Shown here in pieces: positions 48,650 through 60,290 of a DNA stretch of 64,000 nucleotides. Position numbers and translations under genes: made by a program. The stretch spans positions 205,666,657 through 205,730,656 of the forward strand of contig NW_026947484.1 of NCBI RefSeq assembly GCF_034190915.1. The letters are read 5' to 3'. This DNA comes from Cavia porcellus. Its lineage: Eukaryota > Chordata > Mammalia > Rodentia > Caviidae. The notes under the pieces were generated by a model, which was not told the origin of the DNA, made no database searches, and saw nothing but the letters and a program-made list of their open reading frames with translations. Within the stretch, counting starts at the first letter, position 1; each line of letters begins with the position of its first letter.

Positions 48650-48965
48650 CTATAGTGAGCTGGTGCCAAAGCAAGGCAACATGGCAGAGGGGAATGGGAG
48701 TGGAGAAACTGGCCATAGGATTACAAGCAGAAAGCCATAGTCAGCAAGCCTTCCTTTGTCTTTCCATTCAAGCTATAAGCCTGGTTGTTGGTGACATCCA
48801 CATCCAGGGTGAGGATTCCCTCTTCAGTAAATTCATTCAGTCATATCTAGAAGTATACTAAACCAATCAGTGGATTAATGCAATAGTCATGCACCCATGA
48901 TCCAGTTACCTACCAAAAGCTACATCAATAAGTGAAGAGGTTTGGGAAAAGCATCTAAATACAAA
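48650..48965 (-). mobile_element. Probable LTR/MaLR-type rodent repeat, antisense, degraded
   Basis: Reads gcagaaagccatagtcagca, agccttcctttgtctttcca, ctataagcctggttgttggt and tccacatccagggtgaggat. I recognise this order from common rodent interspersed repeats of the MaLR type. No ends or TSD are resolved. Confidence 0.4.
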
Positions 48966-49074
48966 CCAAACACATGGGAATTTAAGCCGTCTGAAGAACA
49001 ATGCATTGAATTGACAATGTAATTATTTTTAAAAAGTCACTATACTAAAAGAACTTTAGTTTGGAAATTATACT

Positions 49075-49624
49075 ATTCTAAAAAAACAGATCAAAGAGGA
49101 CATCAGAAAATAGAAAGATATTCGTGTTCTTGGGTAGGATGAATGAATATAGTGAAAATAGTCATACTTCTAAAATTACTCTACAGATTTTATGCAATTC
49201 CAAGGAAAATACCAATAACATACATCAGAAAATTAAAGAAAAAAATCCTAACAGTCACTTGTAACCAAAAGAGACATAGAATAGCAAAAGTAATTCTGGA
49301 CAACAAAAGCAAGGTGGGAGGAAGCACAATTCCTGACTTGAAATTATACTATAAAGCTACTGTAATAAAAATAATGGTACAAAGGTGGGAGGGGGACATA
49401 CAGACCCAAGGATCCATAAGAACAGACTAGAAAAGGCAGAAACAATAGATTTACTGATTTATAAATATACCTTCTATAAAACACGAGTAAGATTTATAAA
49501 ACAGAAGTTATTTACAACAATCAACTTAAAAACTTTGAACCCACTGAAGCAATTTATGTTTGACAAAGGGATCAAGAATGCTCACTGGAAGAAAAATAGC
49601 TTCTTCAATAAATAGTGCTGGGAA
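49075..49624 (+). mobile_element. Old L1 ORF2 3' fragment, left half
   Basis: Diverged C-terminal ORF2 sequence: [20 protein letters not shown], then a segment equivalent to [20 protein letters not shown] and [18 protein letters not shown], in frame at 49143-49430. The homologous region in the sense L1 is near 57890-58130. It is interrupted by the HAL1-like element and resumes at 52901. Around 49447-49530 it carries AT-rich sequence not expected in ORF2. Confidence 0.82.
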
Positions 49625-49763
49625 GGGAGAGGAGCAAAGATGGTGGATAGATAACTGGCTTCAGAAGATCCCTGAGATAGTCAACTTAGAATTCAATATA
49701 ATACAGAGTGGGGAGCCTGAAACAGAGGGAGATAAATTCTCTCATCCCAAGAAGAAATTAAGG

Positions 49764-49915
49764 TGACTTGCTGACCATCCTAGATCCTGCTGTGACTGGC
49801 CAAGATCCCGCTGTGACTTGCTAGGGTCCTGCCATGACTTGCTGAGGTCCCCCCACAACTTGCTAGGGTCCCGCCATGACTTGCCAAGCTGACCAAGGTC
49901 CCGCTGCTTTGACTC
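49764..49915 (+). repeat. 21-bp minisatellite in the HAL1-like 5' UTR
   Basis: About five to six diverged units of the form gacttgctagggtcctgccat follow one another from 49764, with 21-base spacing across 49793-49876 and longer end units. It resembles a miniature version of monomeric LINE promoters. Confidence 0.8.
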
Positions 49916-50451
49916 ACTGGAGGGGCAGTTACACTGAGTTCAGGAATCGTCCAGCAGAACAGAGGGCTGAGTTGGCAGGGTGTCTACATCCACCTGTGGT
50001 GAGTGGAGCCATTCCATAAATAGGGGGCTTGAGTGGATGACATTCTGGGACAAGGCAGGACTAGCAAGTACAAGGGGCAGCAATGGCTTCAGTCAGTTGT
50101 TCCCTTCCAAAACGGGATTGGTGGAGTGAGCTAGACCTGGGTCACGTGACCTGGCTGAGACCCAATAGGTTATCCAAGGTCAAGTCCCTGCAGTGGTGGT
50201 GCACAATAACCACATTGGCCCAGTGGGGCCTCAGAGGTTTAGCTGCTCCTGAGGGGAGATGGAGCAAAGTAATACAGTAGTGCAGGCCACAGTGGCTTGA
50301 CTGATCTGGAGGGGAGGGGCCAGCATATACTGGCCTAGTCTGCAATGCACTAGCACATGGCAGTAGGAAAGTAGGTCATCTAGAAAGCACACTTCAGAAG
50401 AATTGTAACCAGCAAAGAAAGAAACTGGGGCCTCCTAGAAGAAGCAAAAAG

Positions 50452-51520
50452 ATGGGAAGAGGAAGCAACAACAAAAAGTCCCCAGGTCCCAGCCCTGAGA
50501 ACATTGACCTAGGACAGGTAAATACAAAGGAGAATGAGAACAGCAAACATGCAATATCAGATCCAGTGCCAGTGGCCAAAAAGCGATATATTTGGGACAT
50601 CATAGATGAGTTCAAAAGTAAAATATTTAGCCACATAAATCAAGATATAAGAAGATTAATAAAAGAGATATTAAGCATCCCTCAAGCAGACACAGACAAA
50701 AGAAGGGAGGAACTCAAACAAAGGAGAGAACCATTTGATGCAGAACATAAAAAAAAAATAGAATACATGAAGCAGATTCAAAGAGATCACCAGGAAATTA
50801 AAAACTCTATGTAAAGATGGCAAATCAGCTTGAAAGAAAATAAGGATAGATTATCCAAACTGGAGGACAATTTTGCAATGGGGGGGGTATGAAAGGGAAT
50901 ACTTTTTAAAAGTAAGAAGGAAACAAGCTGTAACAATACAAAGGCTAGAAGATGACAAAAGGATTTATAACTTGAGAATAAAGAGTGTAAATGAAGAAGT
51001 TGGGATAAAATCAAAGGAACTACAAAGTTGGGATAAAATCAAAGGAACTACAAAGTTATTCACAGAAATAATTAAGGAAAACTTCCCAAACATAGGAAAG
51101 GGAAATGATATTCTGATACATTAGGCATACATAACTCCAGCCACCTACAACCAAAACAGAGCTACACCCCGGCATATAATAATCAAGATGGGATCTTGAT
51201 TGAATTTCTGGGGAAATTCAATATAAGAACATAATATTAAAAACTGTTAGGGACAAGAAACAGACAACCCACAGAGGAAGGCCCATCAGAATAACAGCAG
51301 ACTTCAAGTTAAGCCATCAAGTTAAGAAGAACCTGGAGTGAAATATTACAAGCCTGAAAGAAAATAACCTACATCCCAGATTCATATACCATGCTAAACT
51401 GTCTCTAGAAATTAATAGAGAAACAAGTTGCTTCCAAGACAGAGAGGAACTTGGGAAGTTTGCAACCACCAATCCAACTCTACAGAGAATACTGCAGGGC
51501 ATAAGAGAGAGAGAGAAAAG
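50452..51520 (+). pseudogene. ORF1 of the HAL1-like element, broken
   Basis: Start at 50452 (MGRGSNNKKSPGPSPENIDL). The first 120 codons hold a basic/polar N-terminus and a Lys/Glu-rich coiled coil (IRRLIKEILS, EYMKQIQRDHQEIKNSM) up to a TAA at 50812. The following RNA-recognition region is in another frame (50873-51124: QAVTIQRLEDDKRIYNLRI, LFTEIIKENFPNIGK), and the C-terminal domain continues to about 51520 in further frames. A 28-bp tandem duplication lies at 50999-51054. It is homologous to but clearly diverged from the L1 ORF1 at 54.4-55.2 kb. This copy cannot make a full protein. Confidence 0.85.
50999..51054 (+). repeat. 28-bp perfect tandem duplication in HAL1-like ORF1
   Basis: The unit beginning gttgggataaaatcaaagga is repeated exactly twice (50999-51026 and 51027-51054). 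Since 28 is not a multiple of three, it shifts the reading frame. Confidence 0.93.
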
Positions 51521-52094
51521 TACTAGGATTCCAGTAACAGTAGCAGAGAGGCCTCAATGCATGGGGCAGAAAACAGAATGAAGAAGATAAGCAGACAACT
51601 GATGGCAAAAAAAGAGCATAACAGAAATGAGGCAGAGAAGATTTTATTGAAAACTGATATGATTGATAGTATCAAGTCTGAGAATATGGGCAATTACACT
51701 GAAAATGACAAGACTATGATACGCATTCTGGTTTGATAACTGCTGGTTTTTGAAGTTCTATAATATATACAAAGTTCTGTTTTTATTAATACTGCTATGT
51801 ACTGACATATTCAATTATATTATGTCTGATGATATAGCCAATTCTATTGGAGATAACAAGAGACAACACAGGAACTATGGTAGAACTCTTTGCACAACGT
51901 CTTATATGTTTATTTCATTTCATGTGTTTATAGGAATATGTTTTATTTTTCCTTGCTTTGTCTCATTTCTCCCTCTAATATAGAAAGATAGAAATACATG
52001 TTAAGACTTATGCATGTGTGGAATCTATAAACAGTTTATGAGAGCTGATCATATGACACATGATGAATTGGAAAGGTACTTTGAAGAAAAAGAG

Positions 52095-52900
52095 ATACTA
52101 AAATACCCAGTGCTGATCCTGGAGTGTCATAATGTAAACCCCAGCAATAGTATTATTCTTTGTTCAGAGTGATATTAGCCTGCTTGGGTTTATTCAATCT
52201 CATCATAATTGAAGATATGGATAACTGCATGTATGTTTAAGTGTGTAGGATTGATAACCATATTTCTAAGTTTTTGTTGGATAGTTGAACAGAACTGGTT
52301 GCAATCTCACTGGGATTGCAGATCTCACGGGGATTGTTTGAATCCCCACTTTATAAGCTCCACTTTAGTATCTTGAATAACTATTTTTAAGAAGAGAATC
52401 TGTAATCATCACTGGTGATTTATTACTGTTTATTTTTTTCTTTGAAATTATGTATTATTTCTACCCATTTCCTGTTTTGTTTAGTCTTTCTTTAAATTAA
52501 ATTTTAAAAAAAGGCACTACAGTACCCAGTGCTGATCATGGAGTGTCATGATGTTAAATCCAGCAATACTATTATTTTTTGTTCAGAATGATTTTAACCT
52601 GCTTTAGTTTGTTTAATCAAAACATAAATGAAGATATGGATAACTGCATGTATGTTTAAGTGTATAAGATTGACAAACATGTTACTAAGTATTTGTTGGA
52701 CAGTAGAAAATACTTTGTGGTCTCACTGTTTGAATTCCCACTTTACAAGTTCCATTTTTGTATCTTGAACAGCTGTTTGTAAAATGACAATATGTAAACA
52801 TCAACTAGTGATTTCTTACTGTTTATTTTTTTCTGAATGTATGTATTATTTCTACCTATTTTCTGTTTTGTTTAGTCTTTCTTTAAATAAAATTATAAAA
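52095..52900 (+). repeat. Tandem duplication of the LINE 3' UTR terminus, about 400 bp x 2
   Basis: Segment 52095-52508 (from acccagtgctgatcctggag to the A-rich ttaaattaaattttaaaaaa) recurs at about 52515-52900 with moderate divergence, each copy ending in the same tttagtctttctttaaat block plus A-run. The element thus carries two 3' termini in series. Confidence 0.85.
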
Positions 52901-53205
52901 AAATAGTGCTGGGAAAACTGGCATTTCACAGGCCAAAGAGTAAAACTAGACCCATGTCTATCACCAAGCACTAGACTAAAATTGAAATGGTTTTAAATAT
53001 TAAATATTAAAACAGATTTACTAAATCAGCTGGAAGATAGGGCAGGTAGAACTCTTTTAAGATAGTGGTGTAGGCTTTATGAATAGAACTCCAATCATAG
53101 GAGAAATAGCACAAAAATCATCTTACTAAAAGCTTTTGTACTGCATTAAAAAAAAATTCACCTGCAGAGTAAAGAGACAATCTCCAGTGTGGTAAAATCT
53201 GCCAT
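52901..53205 (+). mobile_element. Old L1 ORF2 3' fragment, right half
   Basis: Continues the fragment at 49075-49624 after the HAL1-like insertion: gggaaaactggcatttcaca, then actagacccatgtctatcac, a typical ORF2 C-terminal region (compare 58268-58340), and gcttttgtactgcattaaaa. It fades near 53205. Confidence 0.8.
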
Positions 53206-53550
53206 GGCATAATTATAATTTTTTTTCAGAAATAAGTCAAACATTTTGATAATTTCAGGCATTAAAATTAAATCATATACAACCAAATTGATTTTATTTC
53301 TCCTTATTTATGATCACCATAAAAAATGACTCTCTGTGCAAATAGTAAATAGTAAAGTTAAATGTAGTGATACCATGGGCAGTTAATGTAGAAATTCATC
53401 TGGTAGTTTCAAGTTTATGTTCAATTGGGACCTGTAGGACAATGGATTTATACTCTGTACAACTTTTTCTAGAAAAACTGAAACATGACTAAATGTTCAT
53501 TTCCCCTGAGGTCTACATTGATTTTATGTTTCTCTGCCTTAATTTGTAGC
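53206..53550. other. Spacer between L1 elements
   Basis: AT-rich, no recognised feature. Confidence 0.45.
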
Positions 53551-54290
53551 ATTTAGAGGAGGGAGGTGAGCCAGCCATGAGAGCCTGCTCACGCCTTGCT
53601 GGAGACCTTCTCTCCGCCTGGACAGCATGCTGCAGCTTCCCCACCTGGAGGAAGGAGCTGAGCTAGCTGTGGGAACCTGCTCAGGCCTTGCTAATGACAT
53701 TCTCTCCAGCTGGAGAGCACACTGCAGCTGCTCTGCCTGGAGGAGGGAGTTGAACCAGCTGCAGGATCCTGCTCGACCTTGCTGGCGACCTTCTTTCCAC
53801 TCAGAGAGCATGCCACAGCTGCCCCCACTGGAGGAGGTATCTGAGCAAGCCATGGGAACCTGCTGTGGCCTTGCCTGTGACCTTCTATTGGCCTAAAGAG
53901 CACCAGCACTGCTGCCACCACCTGGAGGAGGGGACAGACCTGCAGAGGAGGTTTGAAGCCTACCTAGGCCATAGGGGTGACCTTCTTTCAGCCCAGGGAG
54001 CTTTGCCACCCAAGAAGGTGGATGGTTACACAACATCTGATTCTTGGGAGAGTTTGAGATCCTTGCACTAGGTGGTTGGGGGCCTGCTTGGCTTGCAGCC
54101 ACACTAGATTGGGCTTAGCAGGATTCAGGCCTGCCTGGACCATACCTGGAGGCCTTCTTTCCGTCTGGGGAGCTTTGCTGCCAGAGGACGGAGCTGTGTG
54201 GCTTGAGGAGGCTTTAGCCCTACCCAAGACAAGCCTGGCAACCTGCTTTTAATCCTGGGGCCTTGCTGCCCAAGGAGGGAACTACACTAC
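53551..54290 (+). repeat. Tandem 5' UTR monomers of L1, about 92 bp
   Basis: The landmark cctggaggagggag (variants) recurs at about 53643, 53736, 53827, 53921 and 54009, giving 88-94 bp spacing, with two more diverged units to about 54290. Each unit also contains a cttgctggcgaccttcttt-like and a gagcatgccgcagctgc-like segment. GC-rich compared with the L1 body. Open frames on both strands (60-104 codons) are shadows of the repeat. Confidence 0.87.
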
Positions 54291-54386
54291 CAGAGGAGTC
54301 CAAGGAGCCCAGGAAATAGGAGACAGTTTCCAACAAACTGAGGTGAAGCTTTGGAATAACACTTGAAACACAGAAATATAGGAAAA

Positions 54387-55223
54387 TGAAAAACAAAAGA
54401 CCAAAATGCAATCTTAAACCTCCAGACCATCCCAAGAAAGCCTAGGAGCCATGTACATAGACGAAAATACATGCCATGTGCCTGCAATACCTGAAATAAC
54501 AGTAACTAAAATAAAGAAGCAACTCCAGGATGATTTAAATGAATTTAAATGAGAAATAATCTTTCAGGTAAAAGAAGAAATGATAAAAGTAATGACAGAG
54601 ATGCTGAACACATCTAAAGAAGACATAGTTAAAAAATCAGAGGAACAAAAAAAAAAAAAAAGATAGAGTCCCTGGATGAACAATATAAGAAACAAACAGA
54701 ATACATGAAGCAGATTCAAAGAGATATACAGGAAATCAAAAATTACATTGAAAGTTGTCAAAACCACCTCAATGAAAGTGAAGACAGAATTTCAGATCTC
54801 AAAGACAAGATTGCAGCTAGTGAAAAGGAAAGGAAAGGTCTCTTAAAAATAACAAGGAATCAGGAAATAACAATCCAACAGCTGCAAGATGATCCAAAGA
54901 AAAACAACATAAGATTGATAGGGATAAATGAAAAAGAAGGGGACAACACAAATGATATCAAGATACTATTTATGGAAGTAATAGCTGAAAATTTCCCAAG
55001 CATTAGCATGGAAAATAACATTAGGATTAGTGAAGCATATATAACTCCAAATAGCCATAACCAAAATAAAACTACACCTAGACTTATGATAATCACTATC
55101 CCAGAAATCCAACATAAGAAGAGAATATTAAAAGCTTTCAGAGGGAAGAGACAGATCACCTATAAAGGAAAGCCTATCAGGATCACAGCAGACTTCTCAA
55201 CACAAACAATGAAGTCAAGATGA
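54387..55223 (+). pseudogene. L1 ORF1, broken
   Basis: RNA-binding ORF1p remnant. The start region at 54387 (MKNKRPKC) is quickly followed by stops. The main intact piece (54705-55223, 172 codons) has a coiled-coil segment (EIKNYIESCQNHLNESEDRI), the RNA-recognition region with TIQQLQDDPKKNNIRLIGI and LFMEVIAENFPSIS, and the start of the C-terminal domain (PRLMIITIPEIQHKKRILKA). The rest follows in another frame to about 55400. Inactive. Confidence 0.88.
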
Positions 55224-55451
55224 GCATGGAGTGAAGTATTTTCGTTCCTAAAGGAAAATCACTTCCAAGCTAGACAGCAAAACTGTCCTTCAAAATGGAT
55301 GGAGATATAAGATACTTCCATGAAAAAGAACAGCTGAAGAACTTCATGACCACCAAGCCAACCCTGCAAAGAATACTGAATGACAGTTTAGATGTACATT
55401 GGGAAAAACCAATAAACAAGAAAGACAACTAAACAGTATGGAAAGATAAAG

Positions 55452-58400
55452 ATGCGACAGCAAAAAGATAACAGGTCAGCAATAAGTCAATATAAAACAG
55501 TTACAACCATTAATGTAAATGGTCTCAATTCACCAATTAAAAGAAACAGACTGGCAGAATGGATCAAGAAACAACATCCAACCATATACTGTCTAAAAGA
55601 AACCCATCTAACCCAAAAGGAAGCTCATAGACTGAAAGTCAAAGGATGGAAAATAATACTATATGCAACAGGAACCCCCCCCCAAAAAAAAGTGGGGATA
55701 GCTATCCTGTATGTGAATACAGGATAATGTGAACTTCAAATCAAGAATGACCCTAAGAGACAAAGAAGGTCATTACATACTGGTTAGGGGAGAACTTCAA
55801 GAGGAAGAGATAACAATCTTAAATATGTATGCATCAAATTCCAAAGCACACAATGATACAAAGCAAGTATTAGTAGAAATGAAAATCACATTAACAAAAA
55901 CAAAATTGTAACAGGAGATCTTAACACATCATTGACACAAAGGAACAGATCAACCAGACAGAAAATCAGCAAAGAAATAACAGGGCTGATTCACATCTGT
56001 GAACAAATGGACTTGGTAGGTGTATACAAAGTGTTCCACCTAAAAACATCAGTGTATACATTCTTCTTAGCAGCACATAGAATGTTTTCTAAAAGAGACC
56101 ATACACTAGTCCACAGGGCAAGCTTAAGTAAATGCAAAGGAATTCAAATTATACCATGCTTGTTTTCAGATAATAGCACTATGAAACTAGAAATTAATTG
56201 CAGAAGACACTGCAAAAATCCCACAAACACATGGAAATTGAATAATACACTCCTGAGCTATCAGTCGGTCACAAAAGAAATCCAAGAAGAAATGAAACAA
56301 TATTTATAGGCAAACGAAAATACAAATACATCTTACCACAAGCTGTGGGATGCAATGAAAGCAGTCTTAAGAGGAAAGTTTTTTGTGGTGAATTTCCACA
56401 TCAGGAAAACAGAACAAAAACAAATAAACCACCTCAAACATCTAGAAAAAAAGACCAAGTGAAGTCCAAAGCCAAAAGAAGGTAGGAAATTATAAAGGTC
56501 AGAGCAGAAATCAATGCAATAGAGACTAAGAATACAATACAAAAAAAATCAATGAATCAAGGAGTTGGTTCTTTGAAAGAATCAATAAAGCTGACAGATC
56601 TCTAGCCAATCTTACTTTACAAAAGGAAAGAAAAAACTCAAATTCATGCAATAAGGAATGAAAAGGGTGAAATCACTACAGACCCTATGGAAAAGAAGAA
56701 AATCATCAATAACTATTTTTGAAACCTCTACTCTCATAGGCTTGATAACACAGAAGGAATAGACAGATTCTTAGAAATATATGAAGTACCAAGCTGGGTC
56801 AAGAAGATGTAAAACTGTTGAACAACCCAATTTCAATTAACAAAATTGAAAATGTAATAAAAACATTACCAACAAAGATAAGCCCAGGTCCAGATGGATC
56901 CACTGCAGAATTCTACAAGAAATTCAAAAGAAGTTTAATGCCAACACTCCTCAAAGTCTTCAATGAAATTGAAAGGGAAACAATCCTCCCTAACTCATTC
57001 TTAGAAGCAATCATTATTCTAATACCAAAAACTGAGAAAGACCCAACTAAAAAAGAGAACTATAGACCAAACTCTCTAAAGAATAGAGATGCAAAAATTT
57101 GCAATAAAATTTTGGCAAAAAGAATTCCACAAATAATCAAGAATGATCAAGAAGAATAAACATCATCACCAAGTGGGATTCATCCCAGGAGTGCAGGGAT
57201 GTTTCAACATGTGCAAATCAATAAATGTCATCCACCATATCAATAGAGCCAAAAATAAGAACCGCAAGATCATTTCTATCGATGCAGAAAAAGCTTTTGA
57301 TAAGGTCCAACACTTATTCATGATAAATACCTTACAGAAAATTGGAATATATGGTCTTGATCTCCATATGATAAAAGCCATCTATGACAAACCAACATCT
57401 GGCATCACATTAAAAGGCCAAAACCTGAATGTCTTTATCCTAAAATCAAGAACAAAACAAGAAGTCTATTATCACCATTCTTATTCAATACAATGCTAGA
57501 AATACTAGACAGAGCAATTATACAACAGAGAGAAATAAAAGGACTGAGATTAGGAAAAGAAGAAGTTAAATTACCATTATTTGCAGATGATATGATGCTT
57601 TACATAGAAGACTCCCAAAACTCCATTGAAAGACTCCTAGGTATAATAAATAAATTCAGTAATGTAGCTGGATACAAAGTGAACACTCAAAAATAGCATT
57701 TCTATACATTAACAAAAAAAAAACCACTGAGACAGAAATAAAAGAAGTTACAACCTTTACAATCCACCAAAATGAAATACTTTTAGGAATTAATCTAACA
57801 AAAGCAGAAGATCTATATAGGGAAATTTATAGTACCCTGAAAAAGAAATCAAAGAGGCCTTCAGAAAATGGAAAGTCATCCCTTGTTCATGGATAGGAAG
57901 AACAAACATTGTGAAAATGGCTTCTCCCAAAATTGTTACACAAATTTAATATAATCCCAATCAAAATGCCACTAGCATACCTCACAGATCAAGAGAAATC
58001 ACTCCTGAAATTCATCTGGAACTAGAAAGACATAGAATAGCAAAGGCAGTTCTAAGCAACAAAGACACGGTAGAAGACATTACAATCCCTGACTTGAAGT
58101 TATACTATAAAGCTACTGTAATAAAATCAGCATGGTACTAGAATAAAAACAGACCTGAAGATCAATGGAATAGATTAGAAGATACAGTTACAACTACAAA
58201 CACACTTAGCCAAATTATCTTTCATAAAGGGGCCAAACATTTTCACTGGAAGAAAGATAGTCTCTTTAATAAATGATGCTGGAAAAATCAGCTCTACATA
58301 TGCCAAAAACTAGAACTAGACCCATGCCTATCACCGTGTACTAAAGTAAAGTCTAAATTGATCAAAGATCTAAATATTGAAACAGAAACACTAAATCTGT

Positions 58401-59290
58401 TGGAAGAAAAAGTGGGTAGAAATCTTGAAGACATAGGGGTGGGTAGAGAATTCACGAACAAGAATCAAATAATGCACATGAAATACTTCACAGAATCAAT
58501 AACTGGGATTGCATCCTATTAAAAAGTTTTTGCATGTTGAAAGAAATCTCCTGCACAGTGAAAAGAAAACCCACAAATTGGGAAAAATCTTAGTGGACAG
58601 TCCCTCAGACAAAGGAATTCTTTCCAGAACATATATAGAATTTTTAAAAAATCAGATCCCCAATATTCAAAGACCCATTCCAAAAATGGGCATCTGACAT
58701 GAATACACAGTTCTCAGATGAAGAAATACAAATGGCAAATAAATATATGAAAAAATGTTCAGCATCATTGGTCATTAAAGAAATGCAATTTATAACAGCA
58801 CTGAGGTTCATCTCACTTCTGAAAGAATGGCCAGGATAAAGAAAACTACCAACAACAAATGCTGCAGAGGTTGCTGGGAAAAAGGAATTCTTCTGCACTA
58901 TTGGTGGGAGTGTAGACTAGTGTGACCCTGTGGAGCTAAGTCTGGACATCCCTCCTAAAGCTAAGATAGGAAGTTTCACTTGACTCAGCTATTCCACTTC
59001 TGGGCATATTCCCAGAAGAACTGAAAACATCATACCACAGTGATATATGTGCACCCATGTTTATAGCAGCACAATTTGTAATAGCTAGATCTTGGAAACA
59101 ACCTAATTGCTCATCAACCGAGGAATGCATAAAAATGATGTGGTATTTTTATACAATGGAGCACTACTCTGTTATAAAAATGACCACATTGAAATATTCA
59201 TAAGTAAAGGGATGCAACTTGAGACCATACTCATAAGTGAAATAAATCAAACTCACATGTGTAAATACGGTATAGTCTCCTTAGTGTAAG
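55452..59290 (+). pseudogene. L1 ORF2 (endonuclease, reverse transcriptase), broken
   Basis: Endonuclease start at 55452 with TTINVNGLNSPIKRNRLAEW and CLKETHLTQKEAHRLKVKGW, continuing in 55729-55911. Reverse transcriptase in pieces: 56818-57159 ([33 protein letters not shown]), 57143-57499 ([35 protein letters not shown]), and 57493-57696 with the catalytic FADD motif in [15 protein letters not shown]. The C-terminal region with typical L1 order continues to about 59290. Many stops and frameshifts. The protein would nick target DNA and prime reverse transcription; this copy cannot. Confidence 0.92.
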
Positions 59291-60290
59291 AAATGGAAAG
59301 AGTGCATAAGATACAAAAACTAGATACATAAAGAAAGGACAAGAATTGGCTTAAAGGGGAAAGAATAATATCTCAGAGAAAATGAGGAAAAAGGTAAAGG
59401 AAGGAAAAAGAAAATATATAAAATAATAAATAAAATAAATAAAAATATATAAAATTATATAGACACACTTTTATAGCCAAGATGATTGTGCTACAAATTC
59501 TATAAGGTATTGAAACAAAATTGTTAACATTTGTAGGATTGGGACAACTGTGCATATTATTGTATGGTGATCTGAGGAACTCTTGAAAGTCATTATGTAA
59601 AATAACAACCCTATTTGCGCGTATACCACCTTGTTTTGAAAGCATCTATTGTCAGTGTTCTGGGCACTTTGCTATTGTTGCTTATATGTCTTTTTCATTT
59701 CATATTTTTCTAGGAATTTGTGTTGTGTTTTTTGTTTTTCCTTTGATACAGAAAGAATAGGTATACAAGTAGAGACTCATGCATGCATAGAACTTCTAGA
59801 CACTTTATGAGAATCGATTGTATAATGCATGATGAAATGAACAGCTACTTTGAAGAAAAAGAGACACCCAGTGGTGATTCCTTAGTACTACATGTGAAAT
59901 TCTTTGTTCAGAGTGATTTTAGTCTGTTTTATTTTATTTAATTTCAACATATGTGAAGGTATGGACAACTACTTTCAAGAGAATGAGAGACATTATTGTA
60001 GCCATTGGTGACTTCCCTATTGTCTGGTCTTGAAGACCTAAAATGCCTTCACCATCCTGTGCTGATCAGTTTTACACTATTTTGTTTTTTATGAATTTCT
60101 TGTATGTGAAGACATAAAGAACTATTTGGAAGAAAACAAGAGACACTTTGATAGACAGTGAAAATCTCTAGTTGTCTTACTTTGAAATATGTGTCTCTTA
60201 CATTGTTTTCTTATGATCTGTTTTATTGTGTTTAATTTTACCCTCTTTAAAATAAATAAATAAATAAATAATAAATAAATAAATATGGTT
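59291..60290 (+). other. L1 3' UTR with internally repeated units
   Basis: Non-coding tail. The motif around gaa-x-aactactttgaagaaaa followed by gagaca recurs near 59845, 59965 and 60120 (spacing roughly 120-150 bp), so the 3' UTR is built from diverged direct repeats. The end is an (AAAT)n-like tail at about 60248-60286. Parts are shared with the HAL1-like element and with 1-1314 and 8230-8540. Confidence 0.75.

Larger units (their letters stand above)
49610..52915 (+). mobile_element. Complete HAL1-like retroposon (ORF1 only, no ORF2), 15-bp TSD
   Basis: Body 49625-52900 (3,276 bp). The 15-bp repeat aaatagtgctgggaa flanks it at 49610-49624 and 52901-52915, and removing it rejoins the host L1 fragment. 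Order: 5' UTR starting gggagaggagcaaagatgg, a 21-bp minisatellite, ORF1 (about 50452-51520), then directly an L1-type 3' UTR (about 51560-52893) and a short A-tail. No endonuclease or reverse-transcriptase sequence is present. The 3' UTR shares blocks with the autonomous L1 at 59.6-60.2 kb (compare 51895-52190 with 59690-59945), which suggests mobilisation by that L1 machinery. HAL1 ('half-L1') elements are known in mammals; this subfamily is not one I recognise. Confidence 0.85.
53551..60290 (+). mobile_element. Near full-length L1, sense, 92-bp-monomer 5' UTR
   Basis: The most complete LINE here, about 6.7 kb: monomeric 5' UTR 53551-54385, ORF1 about 54387-55223, ORF2 about 55452-59290, 3' UTR to about 60250 and an (AAAT)n-type tail to 60286. 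Both ORFs carry stops and frameshifts, so it is not autonomous now. It shares its 5' UTR type with the antisense half L1 at 3633-5615. No clear TSD was found. Confidence 0.92.

Noticed and set aside
49764..49915. CRISPR-like or satellite array
   Set aside because: Contiguous degenerate 21-bp units in a LINE 5' UTR; no spacers.
53539..54435. Frames of 60-104 codons on both strands
   Set aside because: All fall in the 92-bp monomer array or the 5' UTR linker of the sense L1.
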